Assembly: GCA_033812595.1 (NCBI GenBank)
Contig: JAPXTJ010000062.1
Location: 1-19,198, forward strand
Source: JADLGF01 sp020849415
GTDB taxonomy: Bacteria; Chloroflexota; Chloroflexia; Thermomicrobiales; UBA6265
DNA: 19,198 nucleotides
Direction: 5' to 3'
How positions within the stretch are numbered: the first letter of the stretch is position 1; each line of letters begins with the position of its first letter. The notes beneath the pieces are model-generated. The model was not told the DNA's origin, searched no databases, and saw only the letters and a program-made list of their open reading frames with translations. Shown here in pieces: positions 6,631 to 13,685 of this stretch. The position numbers and the translations under genes were made by a program.

Positions 6631-6658
6631 CCGGCCGTTGCGCGAAGAGGGGGCTCCG

Positions 6659-7633
6659 ATGGCAGTTGTTGCCGAGACGGTGGAATCGGGGGAACGGCCG
6701 GATGAGCGGCCGAAGGGACGGCCGAAAAACGAGAACCTGTGGCAACGCATACGCCGGCACTGGGCTGACTACGTTTACGTGCTGCCCGCGCTCGGCGTCA
6801 TGCTGCTCGTTATCGGCTACCCGATCTATTACACCATCAACCTCTCCTTTCACTACACCAGTCCGGCCCTGGCGATGGCGGAAAACGTCTGGATCGGGCT
6901 CGACAATTACCGCACGATTCTCAGGAATCCCGATTTTCGGAACGCGACGGAAAACACCTTCGTCTGGACCGTTTTTTCCACGCTTTTCGCATTCGCTACC
7001 GGCACGATCGCCGCACTGGTGCTGAACAAGGAGTTTCTGGGCCGCGGGCTCTTACGGGGCGTGCTCCTGATTCCGTATGTGATCAGCGCGGTCGCTGCCT
7101 CGTACATCTGGCGCTGGATGCTGCACAGTGACTTCGGCGTTATCGGCGCTGCCACCACCCGGATCGGCATTACCGACGGGCCGATCAACTTTCTCGACAA
7201 TGTCGATCGGGTGCTGCCAACGCTGATCGTGGTCAACGTCTGGAAAGAGTTTTCCTTCGCGATGATCATGATGCTGGCCGGCTTGCAGACGGTGCCCGAT
7301 CAGCTCCATCGGGCGGCGATGGTCGATGGCGCCAGCACGTGGCATCGCTTTTGGCATGTCACGGTTCCGCACCTCAAGGGTGTCGGCCTGGTGACGTTGC
7401 TCTTGCTGATCGTGACCAACCTCAACTCGTTCACGATTCCGTGGGTGATGACCGGCGGCGGGCCGGCCAATGCGTCGGAAATCTGGATTACCCACATTTA
7501 CGAGATCGCCTTCACGCGGGTGCGCTTCGGCATCGCGTCGGCGTACTCGGTGATCCTCTTCATCGTCATGATGTCGATGGGCTACTTCTACGTTCGAGCG
7601 ATGACCCGCGGCGATGATCGGAGGGCTGGCTGA
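6659..7633 (+). CDS. Carbohydrate ABC transporter permease (MalF/UgpA-like)
   Basis: A 324-residue inner-membrane permease. A charged cytoplasmic N-terminus (RPDERPKGRPKNENLWQRIRR) leads into the first helix (about 37-60, YVYVLPALGVMLLVIGYPIYYTI), and about five more hydrophobic segments follow. The cytoplasmic EAA loop that docks on the ATPase is at about 216-240: HRAAMVDGASTWHRFWHVTVPHL. The late NSFTIPWVMTGGGPANASEIW is typical of the MalF-type partner. The ATG at 6659 is preferred over an in-frame start near 6584, which would place the intergenic hairpin inside the coding region; a purine-rich AGAGGGGG lies just before it. The stop overlaps the next gene's start by one base (TGATG), showing translational coupling with the second permease. 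Confidence 0.92.
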   Translation: MAVVAETVESGERPDERPKGRPKNENLWQRIRRHWADYVYVLPALGVMLLVIGYPIYYTINLSFHYTSPALAMAENVWIGLDNYRTILRNPDFRNATENTFVWTVFSTLFAFATGTIAALVLNKEFLGRGLLRGVLLIPYVISAVAASYIWRWMLHSDFGVIGAATTRIGITDGPINFLDNVDRVLPTLIVVNVWKEFSFAMIMMLAGLQTVPDQLHRAAMVDGASTWHRFWHVTVPHLKGVGLVTLLLLIVTNLNSFTIPWVMTGGGPANASEIWITHIYEIAFTRVRFGIASAYSVILFIVMMSMGYFYVRAMTRGDDRRAG

Positions 7634-8526
7634 TGGCCACGACGGTGAATCGAAGCCAACCGGCGCGCAGGAAGAATGCGAAAAAGCAGCGGGACGCCTG
7701 GACCTACCTCGGCTGGATGTTCATGGTGCTGTTGCTGGTCTTCACGATCGTGCCGATGGCGTGGATGATCATTACATCCCTGAAGGGACAGTTCGCCGCG
7801 CTGCAGTATCCGCCGCAGTGGTATCCACACGATCCCACGCTCGAGCAGTATCGGTTGCTGCTCTCACCGAGCAGCGAAACCGGCAGGGTTTTCCTCCGGT
7901 ACATGTTCAACAGCATCTGGGTTTCATCCGCGACGACCCTGGTCGGCGTGGCGGTGGCGGTGCCGGCGGCGTATGCCTTCTCCCGGTTTCGGTTTCCGGG
8001 CCGGAAGCTGCTCTTTTACTCGGTGCTGCTGCGGAACATGTTTCCGGCGGTGATCTTCCTGATGCCGCTTTTCCTCATGATGCGCAATTTGCGCCTGGTG
8101 GAAACGCACTGGTCGCTGATCATCACCTACCTCACCTTCGGCCTGCCGCTTTCGATCTGGCTGCTGAAAGGCTTCTACGACAACATTCCGCCGCAGCTCG
8201 AGCAGGCGGCCCGGATCGATGGCGCATCGCGTTTCAAGGCGTTCCTGCTGATCGTGATGCCGCTTTCGTCGCCGGGCATCATTGCCACGGCGATCTACAG
8301 CTTCATCGTGGCGTGGAATGAATACGTTTACGCACTCACCTTCGTGCGCAAGGAAGAAATGCTGACCTTACCGGTCGGCCTGCAGCGCTTCTTCACCGAA
8401 TATGCGACCAATTGGCCGGGATTGATGGCGGCATCGTTCATCATGAGCGTGCCCGTCGTGGTCATGTTCCTCGTCTTGCAGAAGTACTTCGTCCGGGCTC
8501 TCACCGAGGGTGCGGTCAAATCGTAG
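7633..8526 (+). CDS. Carbohydrate ABC transporter permease (MalG/UgpE-like)
   Basis: A 297-residue inner-membrane protein, the second permease of the heterodimer. A basic N-terminus (RRKNAKKQR) precedes the first helix at about 25-48 (YLGWMFMVLLLVFTIVPMAWMII). Further segments include VSSATTLVGVAVAVPAAYAFSRFRFPGRK, a signature of MalG-type permeases, and helices around 125-150 and 160-180. The EAA loop is at about 190-210: EQAARIDGASRFKAFLLIVMP. The end IMSVPVVVMFLVLQKYFVRALTEGAVK is the usual MalG-like terminus ('GLTAGAVKG'). It starts on the last base of the upstream permease stop and is separated from the ATPase by 39 bp that contain a hairpin. Confidence 0.93.
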   Translation: MATTVNRSQPARRKNAKKQRDAWTYLGWMFMVLLLVFTIVPMAWMIITSLKGQFAALQYPPQWYPHDPTLEQYRLLLSPSSETGRVFLRYMFNSIWVSSATTLVGVAVAVPAAYAFSRFRFPGRKLLFYSVLLRNMFPAVIFLMPLFLMMRNLRLVETHWSLIITYLTFGLPLSIWLLKGFYDNIPPQLEQAARIDGASRFKAFLLIVMPLSSPGIIATAIYSFIVAWNEYVYALTFVRKEEMLTLPVGLQRFFTEYATNWPGLMAASFIMSVPVVVMFLVLQKYFVRALTEGAVKS

Positions 8527-8529
8527 CGA

Positions 8530-8549
8530 CGCCGCGGGTGCGCGCGGCG
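8530..8549 (+). terminator. Intercistronic hairpin before the ATPase gene
   Basis: CGCCGCG (8530-8536) and CGCGGCG (8543-8549) form a 7-bp stem with a 6-base loop, 4 bases after the permease stop. There is no T-run. It lies just before the GGGAAGGGTGTG region that serves as the ATPase ribosome-binding site, so it may separate expression levels of the two cistrons. Confidence 0.35.
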
Positions 8550-8565
8550 CCGGGAAGGGTGTGAC

Positions 8566-9657
8566 ATGGCCCAGGTCGAAGTGAGAAATCTCGTCAAGAT
8601 GTACGGCGATGTGGTGGCCGTCGATAACGTGTCGCTGACGATCAACGACGGCGAGTTCGTGGCGTTGGTTGGTCCCTCCGGCTGCGGCAAAACGACGACA
8701 CTCAACCTGATCGCCGGCCTGATCGAGATCACCGATGGCGATATCTACATCGGCGACAAGCTGGTGAACGATCTCGATCCGAAGGATCGGGATATCGCCA
8801 TGGTCTTTCAGAACTATGCGCTCTACCCGAACAAAACGGTGGAAAAGAACCTGGCGTTCCCGCTGCAGATGCGCAAGACGCCGAAGGCCGAGATCGAAAA
8901 ACGGATCAAGGAAACGGCCAAGGTGCTCGATATCGAGCACCTGCTCCACCGCCGGCCGCGCGAACTCTCCGGCGGTCAGCAGCAGCGCGTGGCGCTCGGC
9001 CGGGCGCTGGTGCGGAATCCGCGGGTCTTCCTGATGGATGAACCGCTTTCGAACCTCGATGCCAAGCTGCGCGTGCAGATGCGCTCGGAACTGAAGCGGT
9101 TCCACAGCGATCTCAACGCCACGATCATCTACGTCACCCACGATCAGATGGAAGCGGTGACGATGGCCGACAAGATGGCAGTGATGAACGGCGGCGTGTT
9201 GCAGCAGTACGATTCGCCGGCCAACGTGTTCGAGAACCCGGTTAACACCTTCGTCGCTGGCTTCGTCGGCAGCCCCTCCATGAACCTGATCCGGCTGAAG
9301 GTGGCGGGCAGCGACACCGGCGCCGATCTCGTCAGCGCCGATGGTTGGCGGATTCCCCTTTCGGCCGCAAACGCCGCCAGGGCGCGCAAGAGCGCCACGG
9401 ACGATGTGGTGTTCGGCGTGCGGCACAGCGCCACCCAGGTGCACCTGCGGGAAACGCCTGGCACGATCCAGGGGCGGGTCTACACGGTGGAGCCAACCGG
9501 CGATCTCACCTACGCGCACGTCTACCTCGGCAGCGCGCTGATCGTGGTGAGCGTACCGGCCGATGTGCCGCTGCACCCGGATGACAACGTGTGGGTGAGC
9601 TTCGATCAGGAGCGGGTGCACCTCTTCGAAGGCGGCAGTGGCGCGGTCATTCGCTAG
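8566..9657 (+). CDS. Sugar ABC transporter ATPase (MalK/UgpC/MsmX-like)
   Basis: A 363-residue ATPase that energises the two permeases from the cytoplasmic side. Walker A is GPSGCGKTTT (36-45), the Q-loop Gln82 lies in VFQNYALYP, the ABC signature is LSGGQQQR (134-141), Walker B is RVFLMDEP (153-160), the D-loop SNLD (162-165) and the switch histidine His192 in VTHDQMEA. The C-terminal third (from about 235, VNTFVAGFVGSPSMNLI) is the TOBE/MOI-type regulatory domain of the MalK subfamily, ending FDQERVHLFEGGSGAVIR. All catalytic residues are intact. Some relatives serve several importers at once; the position in this operon suggests it is dedicated. A 476-residue minus-strand frame over this gene is a shadow. 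Confidence 0.95.
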   Translation: MAQVEVRNLVKMYGDVVAVDNVSLTINDGEFVALVGPSGCGKTTTLNLIAGLIEITDGDIYIGDKLVNDLDPKDRDIAMVFQNYALYPNKTVEKNLAFPLQMRKTPKAEIEKRIKETAKVLDIEHLLHRRPRELSGGQQQRVALGRALVRNPRVFLMDEPLSNLDAKLRVQMRSELKRFHSDLNATIIYVTHDQMEAVTMADKMAVMNGGVLQQYDSPANVFENPVNTFVAGFVGSPSMNLIRLKVAGSDTGADLVSADGWRIPLSAANAARARKSATDDVVFGVRHSATQVHLRETPGTIQGRVYTVEPTGDLTYAHVYLGSALIVVSVPADVPLHPDDNVWVSFDQERVHLFEGGSGAVIR

Positions 9658-9679
9658 CGGTTCGGCCTTCATCCAAGTG

Positions 9680-9732
9680 GTGATTAGCCCTGCAATCGTT
9701 GCACGAGGTGCAACGATTGCAGGGCTAATCAC
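9680..9732. repeat. Perfect 25-bp inverted repeat (possible terminator of the ABC operon)
   Basis: The arm 9680-9704 (GTGATTAGCCCTGCAATCG...) is exactly complementary to 9708-9732 with a 3-base GAG loop. It starts 22 bases after the ATPase stop. A perfect stem of this length would fold strongly in RNA and could extrude as a DNA cruciform. No T-run follows, so it may be a stabiliser or a repetitive palindromic element as much as a terminator. Confidence 0.85.
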
Positions 9733-9759
9733 TGAATCACGTCGATCGATGAAGGGGCC

Positions 9760-9804
9760 ATATCCTTGCAAATCTTCCACGCCGTGGAGGATTTGCAAGG
9801 ATAT
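9760..9804. repeat. 22-bp inverted repeat (left outer hairpin of the palindromic array)
   Basis: Arms 9760-9781 and 9783-9804 pair at 21 of 22 positions, the exception being a G-T type mismatch; a practical loop forms around CGCCG. The arm contains CCTTGCAAATC, and the right outer hairpin (10091-10137) contains CCATGCAAATC, so the two are related. Confidence 0.8.
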
Positions 9805-9846
9805 TCGTTTCGATAGAAGTGACTTGATACGCCGGCCCTCTCACAT

Positions 9847-10092
9847 AAAGCGGGTGCCTATGACGTTGGCAGGCATCGAACGCCGCAGGCTGGCTTTGTA
9901 GGGGAGGCCCTTGTGGCCTCCCGGTCGCCCGCAGGCGACGAGCGCCGTCCGCAACGGCCTGGTTTCCCCGGGAAATACCCTGAACCGCGCCGGGTGAACC
10001 ATCGCCTGCGGGCGATCGGGCGCCCACAAGGGACGCCCCTACAACGGTTGGGTTCAGCCCTTGGCGGCGTCAATCTCATAGGCACGCGCTTT
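9847..10092. repeat. Nested, near-symmetric inverted-repeat element (MITE/REP-like)
   Basis: Two arms face each other around a 63-bp centre. Outer boxes: AAAGCGGGTGCCTATGA at 9847-9863 and its reverse complement with one mismatch at 10076-10092. Inner boxes: 43 bp at 9896-9938 (starting TTGTAGGGG, ending CGCAGGCGA) and the inverted copy at 10002-10044. Outer-to-inner spacing is 32 bp on the left and 31 bp on the right. Each inner box contains two small hairpins, GGGAGGCC-CTTGT-GGCCTCCC (9902-9922) and TCGCC-CGCA-GGCGA. The right copy has a changed sequence in the first hairpin but keeps the pairing. No transposase is nearby. The 9658-10209 interval has no coding gene that I can support. Confidence 0.75.
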
Positions 10093-10137
10093 AAACCATG
10101 CAAATCCGGCATCCAGTGCCGGATTTGCATGGTTTAA
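10091..10137. repeat. Perfect 21-bp inverted repeat (right outer hairpin of the array)
   Basis: TTAAACCATGCAAATCCGGC... at 10091-10111 is exactly complementary to 10117-10137, with loop TCCAG. It overlaps the outer box of the nested element by two bases and mirrors the hairpin at 9760-9804 on the other side. It lies 72 bp upstream of the DinB-like gene. Confidence 0.85.
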
Positions 10138-10209
10138 CCGGATCTCGGCCGGCGCGGTATGCTGGAATTCGGGATCGATCGCGCAGCTCGCAACAGATGG
10201 AGGTGGACC

Positions 10210-10680
10210 ATGACCGTGGAACCTGTATTCGCCAGTAACGAAGTGGCGACAATCTGGGGCTACCTGCGTGGCACGGTGGCGGGCATGGTTGAAATCGCCG
10301 CCGATCTCTCGACCGCTGACCTCCAGTGGACCCCGCCGGCTCCCGACACAAACAGCATCGGCGTGCTGCTGGTGCACACGCTGGGGAACATCGAAGAGAA
10401 CATTCTCACCGTGGTGGCGGGGCAGCCCGGAAACCGGGTCCGTGAGGCCGAATTCGTGGGAAACGAGCTCACCGGCGCGGAGCTCGCCGAACGTTGGGAG
10501 GCGCTTTCCCAACGGCTCGTGACGGCGCTCGCCGTGATCGTGGACGATCAGCTCGAAACGGTCCACAACCATCCGCGCCGGGGTGAAATCACCACCCGGA
10601 GCATACTCCTCCAGGCCACTGTTCACGCCGCGGAACACCTCGGCCACGTTGGCCTGACACGCGATTTGCTCCGGGCGTAA
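10210..10680 (+). CDS. DinB-like four-helix-bundle protein (DUF664/DinB_2 type)
   Basis: A 156-residue protein of the DinB/YfiT-like superfamily, mostly metal-binding helical bundles; some members are thiol transferases, most are uncharacterised. The three-histidine metal site is visible: His56 in LLVHTLGNIEENI, then His139 and His143 in VHAAEHLGHVGLTRDLL near the C-terminus. A tryptophan-containing first helix (IWGYLRGTVAGMVEIAADLS) and the DLQWTPPAPDTNSI linker fit the family. The ATG at 10210 is chosen because TGGAGGT precedes it; an in-frame ATG at 10159 lacks such a site. It is convergent with the cupin gene, with stops 3 bases apart. Substrate unknown. A second DinB-type gene lies at 13686-14159. 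Confidence 0.8.
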   Translation: MTVEPVFASNEVATIWGYLRGTVAGMVEIAADLSTADLQWTPPAPDTNSIGVLLVHTLGNIEENILTVVAGQPGNRVREAEFVGNELTGAELAERWEALSQRLVTALAVIVDDQLETVHNHPRRGEITTRSILLQATVHAAEHLGHVGLTRDLLRA

Positions 10681-10683
10681 CTG

Positions 10684-11130
10684 CTACTCAGCCGATTCGG
10701 CGGCGGCTTTGGCGAGGGCGGCGTAATCCTCCCGGACCGGGGTGAAGACATCGAGCACCACGCAGCCCTCTTCGAGGGTGCGCCCGCCGTGCGGCAGGTG
10801 CGGCGGCACGCTGTAGGCGTCGCCGGGGCGAAGCACGCGGGTTTCGTCGCCGATGGTCAGTTCCATGGCACCCTGCACCATCACGCCGATCTGCTCGTGC
10901 GGATGCTGGTGGCGCGGAATCGGCCGGTTCGGCTCGATGGTGACCCAGTTGACCATCAGCGAACCGCCGCTGAACGACTGCATCTCGATCCCCGGCGCCG
11001 CCGTGAACGCGGCCAGTGCCGACTGGCTGAACCAGGCGAACGGGAAATCAGTGGCAATCTCGGCCGTCTCCCGGGCAACGCCCCGGGTGAAGTGCGAATC
11101 AGGCGCCTGATCGGCTTCGGGGTTGTTCAC
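10684..11130 (-). CDS. Single-domain cupin protein
   Basis: A 148-residue cupin. Motif 1 is PIPRHQHPHEQIGVMVQG with His74, His76 and probably Gln80 as metal ligands; motif 2 is PGDAYSVPPHLPHGG with His114. Small cupins of this kind bind a divalent metal and act as dioxygenases, isomerases or sensors; no particular reaction is indicated. I choose the GTG at 11130 because GAGGAG lies 6 bases upstream, inside the 3' end of the lactonase-like gene. The reading frame stays open to 11220, but the extra 30 residues would overlap that gene by 80 bases and show no family similarity. The site implies reinitiation or coupling with the upstream lactonase-like gene. Confidence 0.85.
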   Translation of the reverse strand: MNNPEADQAPDSHFTRGVARETAEIATDFPFAWFSQSALAAFTAAPGIEMQSFSGGSLMVNWVTIEPNRPIPRHQHPHEQIGVMVQGAMELTIGDETRVLRPGDAYSVPPHLPHGGRTLEEGCVVLDVFTPVREDYAALAKAAAESAE

Positions 11131-11140
11131 CAGGTACTCC

Positions 11141-11902
11141 TCAATCGTAGAAATACGGCGCGTATTCGAGATCGGCCCAATCATCGGGATCGTGCCCGGT
11201 GATGACGAGGCCGTTCTCATCGGCGGCGAGTTCCATCAGGCGCCGGGCGCTCTCCCGGCCGGCCTCCGGCAAGGCCTGACCGCGCCAATTATCGGTTTCG
11301 ACATTCTCCCGTGTGTAAATGGCGTCGATCGCCAGCACCACCGTGCCGTTCTTCGGCAAGCGCACCACCACCGACATGTGCCCCGGAACGTGGCCGGGTG
11401 TGGCCAGGAGGGTGACACCGGGCAGGAGTTCCAGGTCGCCGTCGATCAACTGGAAATCGATGCCGGGCGGATTCCACTCCGCTTCGGGAAAGGGCCCGGG
11501 GTGCGATTGTGCCCATTCGAAAGCCTCTCGCTGGGCGATCACGCGCGCGGCGGTGAAATCGGCATTGTTCCCGGCGTGATCGAAGTGAAAATGGGTGCAG
11601 ACCAGGATATCGATATCGGCCGGGGTGAGATCGAGTTCGGCGAGCCGGCGGACGATATCATCCTCCGGTCGCATGATCGTGGTGAGCGCGGTCGCGAAGG
11701 GGTAGCCGCGAAAGGTGGCGTCCGGATCGGCGATGTGCTTGCGGTGCATGCCGGTATCGATCAGCACCCGCTCCCCGGTATCGGCCTCGATCAGGTAGGC
11801 GACGATCGGAATCTGTATGCGCCAGCCGCGATCGCTGCCAGGTGTGAGTACCACTCCCTTATCGACATCGCAGCGTCCCAGATCGAGCAGATAGAGTTTC
11901 AT
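11141..11902 (-). CDS. AHL-lactonase-like metallo-beta-lactamase-fold hydrolase
   Basis: A 253-residue metallo-beta-lactamase-fold protein of the AiiA/AttM N-acyl-homoserine-lactonase family by its layout. Zinc ligands are all present: His104, His106, Asp108 and His109 in CTHFHFDHAG, His171 in TPGHVPGHMS, Asp193 in LAIDAIYT and His237 in ITGHDP. Tyr196 corresponds to the tyrosine that helps lactone binding in AiiA. Relatives open acyl-homoserine lactones, other lactones or esters, so quorum quenching is only one possibility. The start ATG is preceded by GGGGAACGT. The cupin gene follows 10 bases after its stop and is probably coupled; the oxidoreductase gene lies 171 bp upstream on the same strand. 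Confidence 0.85.
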   Translation of the reverse strand: MKLYLLDLGRCDVDKGVVLTPGSDRGWRIQIPIVAYLIEADTGERVLIDTGMHRKHIADPDATFRGYPFATALTTIMRPEDDIVRRLAELDLTPADIDILVCTHFHFDHAGNNADFTAARVIAQREAFEWAQSHPGPFPEAEWNPPGIDFQLIDGDLELLPGVTLLATPGHVPGHMSVVVRLPKNGTVVLAIDAIYTRENVETDNWRGQALPEAGRESARRLMELAADENGLVITGHDPDDWADLEYAPYFYD

Positions 11903-12073
11903 ACGTTCCCCAAGCGTTCACGGAGTGGGCGGGTTTCCCCGCGTCATCCCGCTAACCGTACCCCGGAACGTCTGAGCGGAGCGTTACCGTCGGACCATAC
12001 GGAACCAGAGGAACGCCATGACGCCTTTTATCCCGCGTCGCGCCCAGGACGTTTCTAATGAGGCTGATGAGCG

Positions 12074-13210
12074 CTACCCGAACCGGGCGGCGGTGAAGGG
12101 GGCGAGATCGAACCGGGGCCTATCGCCGAGCATCAGATCGGCCACCCCGGCGCCCGAGACGGGGCCAAGTTGCAGGCCGGAGGGGCCATGCCCGGTGGCG
12201 ACGAAGAGATTCCGCCAGCCGGGAACGTCGCCGAGGATCGGCTTTTCGTCGCGCGCGAATGGCCGCAACCCGACCCGCCACTCCGCCACCTTCCCGACCC
12301 GCAACCCATCGGCCACGGCGAAGGCCTCGGTCAATACCTCGTGCATGCCGCCGGCGGTGAAGGTGGGATCGAAGCCGGAATCGTGCTCGCGGGTGGCGCC
12401 GCACACGACGCGGCTCTCGGGGAAAGTCAGGATGTAGTGCGAGTGGTAGCCGGTCAGGATCGGCCAGGCGCTGGTGTCCTGCCCGACCATGTCGATGTGC
12501 AGAATCTGGCCCCGCTGCGGATAGAGATCGAGGAAAACGCCGAGCTGCTCGCCGAGCGCGGCCGACCACGCGCCGCCGCAGATCAGCGTCTGCCCGGCGA
12601 CGATCGTTTCACCGTTGACCGTCACCCCGGTGGCGACATCACCATCGGTGACGATGCTACCCTTGCCGATCGCCAGTTTTGCGCCGTGCTTCTCGGCGGC
12701 GGCGCGGAGTGAATCGCGCATCAGGCGACCGTTGACCCGGGCCGGGCCGGTCGAGTGAATCGCGGCCGGAAGATCGGAAAGAGCCGGGAAGAGGTCTTTC
12801 GCTTCGGCGCCGGTGACGAGGTGGGCGTCGCCGATGTTGCCCATGCCGGCGGCGCGGCGGGTGCGCATCAGCTCCAGGGTCTCGGGCAGCCGATCGGCTT
12901 CCTCATCCGTGCGGGCAATGAAGAGCGAGCCGACCGTGGCGTAGCCGGTGTTGGTTTCGCCATCGGCGGCGAGTTCGGCAAGGAGCTTCGGATAGTACTC
13001 GACCGCGGCCGAGAAGATGTCGATCGATTCCTCGTTGATGCGCACGCTGGTGCCGGGCGCGATGATCCCCGCGCCGGCGTTGGTGGCGGTGCCCGGTTCG
13101 AGCGCATCGATCACGAGCACGCGCCGCCCCGCCTTCGCCAGCCGGTACGCCGCCGACCAGCCAAGCAACCCGCCACCAAGAATCGCTACGTCGACACTGG
13201 AGCTCGCCAT
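12074..13210 (-). CDS. FAD-dependent oxidoreductase (DAO family, glycine/sarcosine-oxidase-like)
   Basis: A 378-residue flavoprotein of the D-amino-acid-oxidase family. The Rossmann FAD motif is at the N-terminus: VAILGGGLLGWSAAYRLAKAGRRVLVIDA, with Gly12-x-Gly14-x2-Gly17 and the ribose-binding acid Asp35. The C-terminal family signature NLFVATGHGPSGLQLGPVSGAGVADLMLG is intact, as is RVGLRPFARDEKPILGDV before it. Family members oxidise glycine, sarcosine, D-amino acids or related amines to imines and release H2O2. The substrate here cannot be assigned. The ATG at 13210 is chosen because GAGGTGG precedes it; a GTG five codons earlier overlaps that site. No thiamine-synthesis gene (as with ThiO) is nearby. 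Confidence 0.9.
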   Translation of the reverse strand: MASSSVDVAILGGGLLGWSAAYRLAKAGRRVLVIDALEPGTATNAGAGIIAPGTSVRINEESIDIFSAAVEYYPKLLAELAADGETNTGYATVGSLFIARTDEEADRLPETLELMRTRRAAGMGNIGDAHLVTGAEAKDLFPALSDLPAAIHSTGPARVNGRLMRDSLRAAAEKHGAKLAIGKGSIVTDGDVATGVTVNGETIVAGQTLICGGAWSAALGEQLGVFLDLYPQRGQILHIDMVGQDTSAWPILTGYHSHYILTFPESRVVCGATREHDSGFDPTFTAGGMHEVLTEAFAVADGLRVGKVAEWRVGLRPFARDEKPILGDVPGWRNLFVATGHGPSGLQLGPVSGAGVADLMLGDRPRFDLAPFTAARFG

Positions 13211-13362
13211 CACCCACCACCTCACACACGCTTCAGGCCGCGCTGATTGTGACCGGCGCGGTTCTCACGCGGCAATGGTAGGGGATAGCACCATCAGAGG
13301 GCGGCTGGCTCGATCGTCAAAAACCCTTTCGATTGGTTCAACGCGCCTGCCGTTCCGTTGTA

Positions 13363-13662
13363 TCAGGCGGCTTGTGAACGCCAGGGTTTCACGGTGTCCC
13401 TGATCTCATCACCGTAGAGGATTTCCGCGATTTCCAGATCGAAGCGCTTTTGAAGATCGAGCCAGAAGTGCGGTGTTGATCCCAGCCACTGTGCGAGCCG
13501 CAACGCGAAATCGGCGGTGACCGGTCGACGCCCATGCTCGATGTCACTCACCCGTCGGGTCGGAACGTGCAAGATCTCCGCCAGTTGGCGCGATGTCAGC
13601 CCGAGCTCTTTCATGACATCTTCCGCAAGGATCTCACCCGGATGTACCGGTTGATACGGCAT
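13363..13662 (-). CDS. higA: HigA-type antitoxin (XRE helix-turn-helix), no visible toxin partner
   Basis: A 99-residue protein of the HigA/VapI addiction-module antidote family. It begins with the typical VHPGEILAEDVMKELGLTSRQLAEIL, followed by the helix-turn-helix at about 23-45 (SRQLAEILHVPTRRVSDIEHGRRPV) and the family's ALRLAQWLGSTPHFWLDLQKRFDLEIAE region. In HigBA loci the toxin gene normally precedes higA. Here the preceding gene, 23 bases upstream, is a DinB-like protein, and nothing downstream in 13211-13362 could encode HigB. It is therefore an orphan antitoxin or has been repurposed as a plain repressor. The ATG is fixed by GGAGGC 5 bases upstream; a longer open frame upstream to 13857 overlaps DinB and is not credible. 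Confidence 0.88.
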   Translation of the reverse strand: MPYQPVHPGEILAEDVMKELGLTSRQLAEILHVPTRRVSDIEHGRRPVTADFALRLAQWLGSTPHFWLDLQKRFDLEIAEILYGDEIRDTVKPWRSQAA

Positions 13663-13685
13663 TCGTTGCCTCCTGAAAATGATGA

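Noticed and set aside
8368..9798. 476-residue minus-strand reading frame across the ATPase gene
   Set aside because: It mirrors a strongly recognised ABC ATPase; the His/Arg/Asp-rich translation is characteristic of antisense frames.
9658..10209. Insertion sequence with a transposase
   Set aside because: Only inverted repeats are present; no transposase frame or fragment could be recognised, so at most a non-autonomous element.
13318..13369. Rho-independent terminator after higA
   Set aside because: A 6-bp CGCCTG/CAGGCG stem has a long loop and the TTTTT run lies well downstream; too weak to list as a feature.
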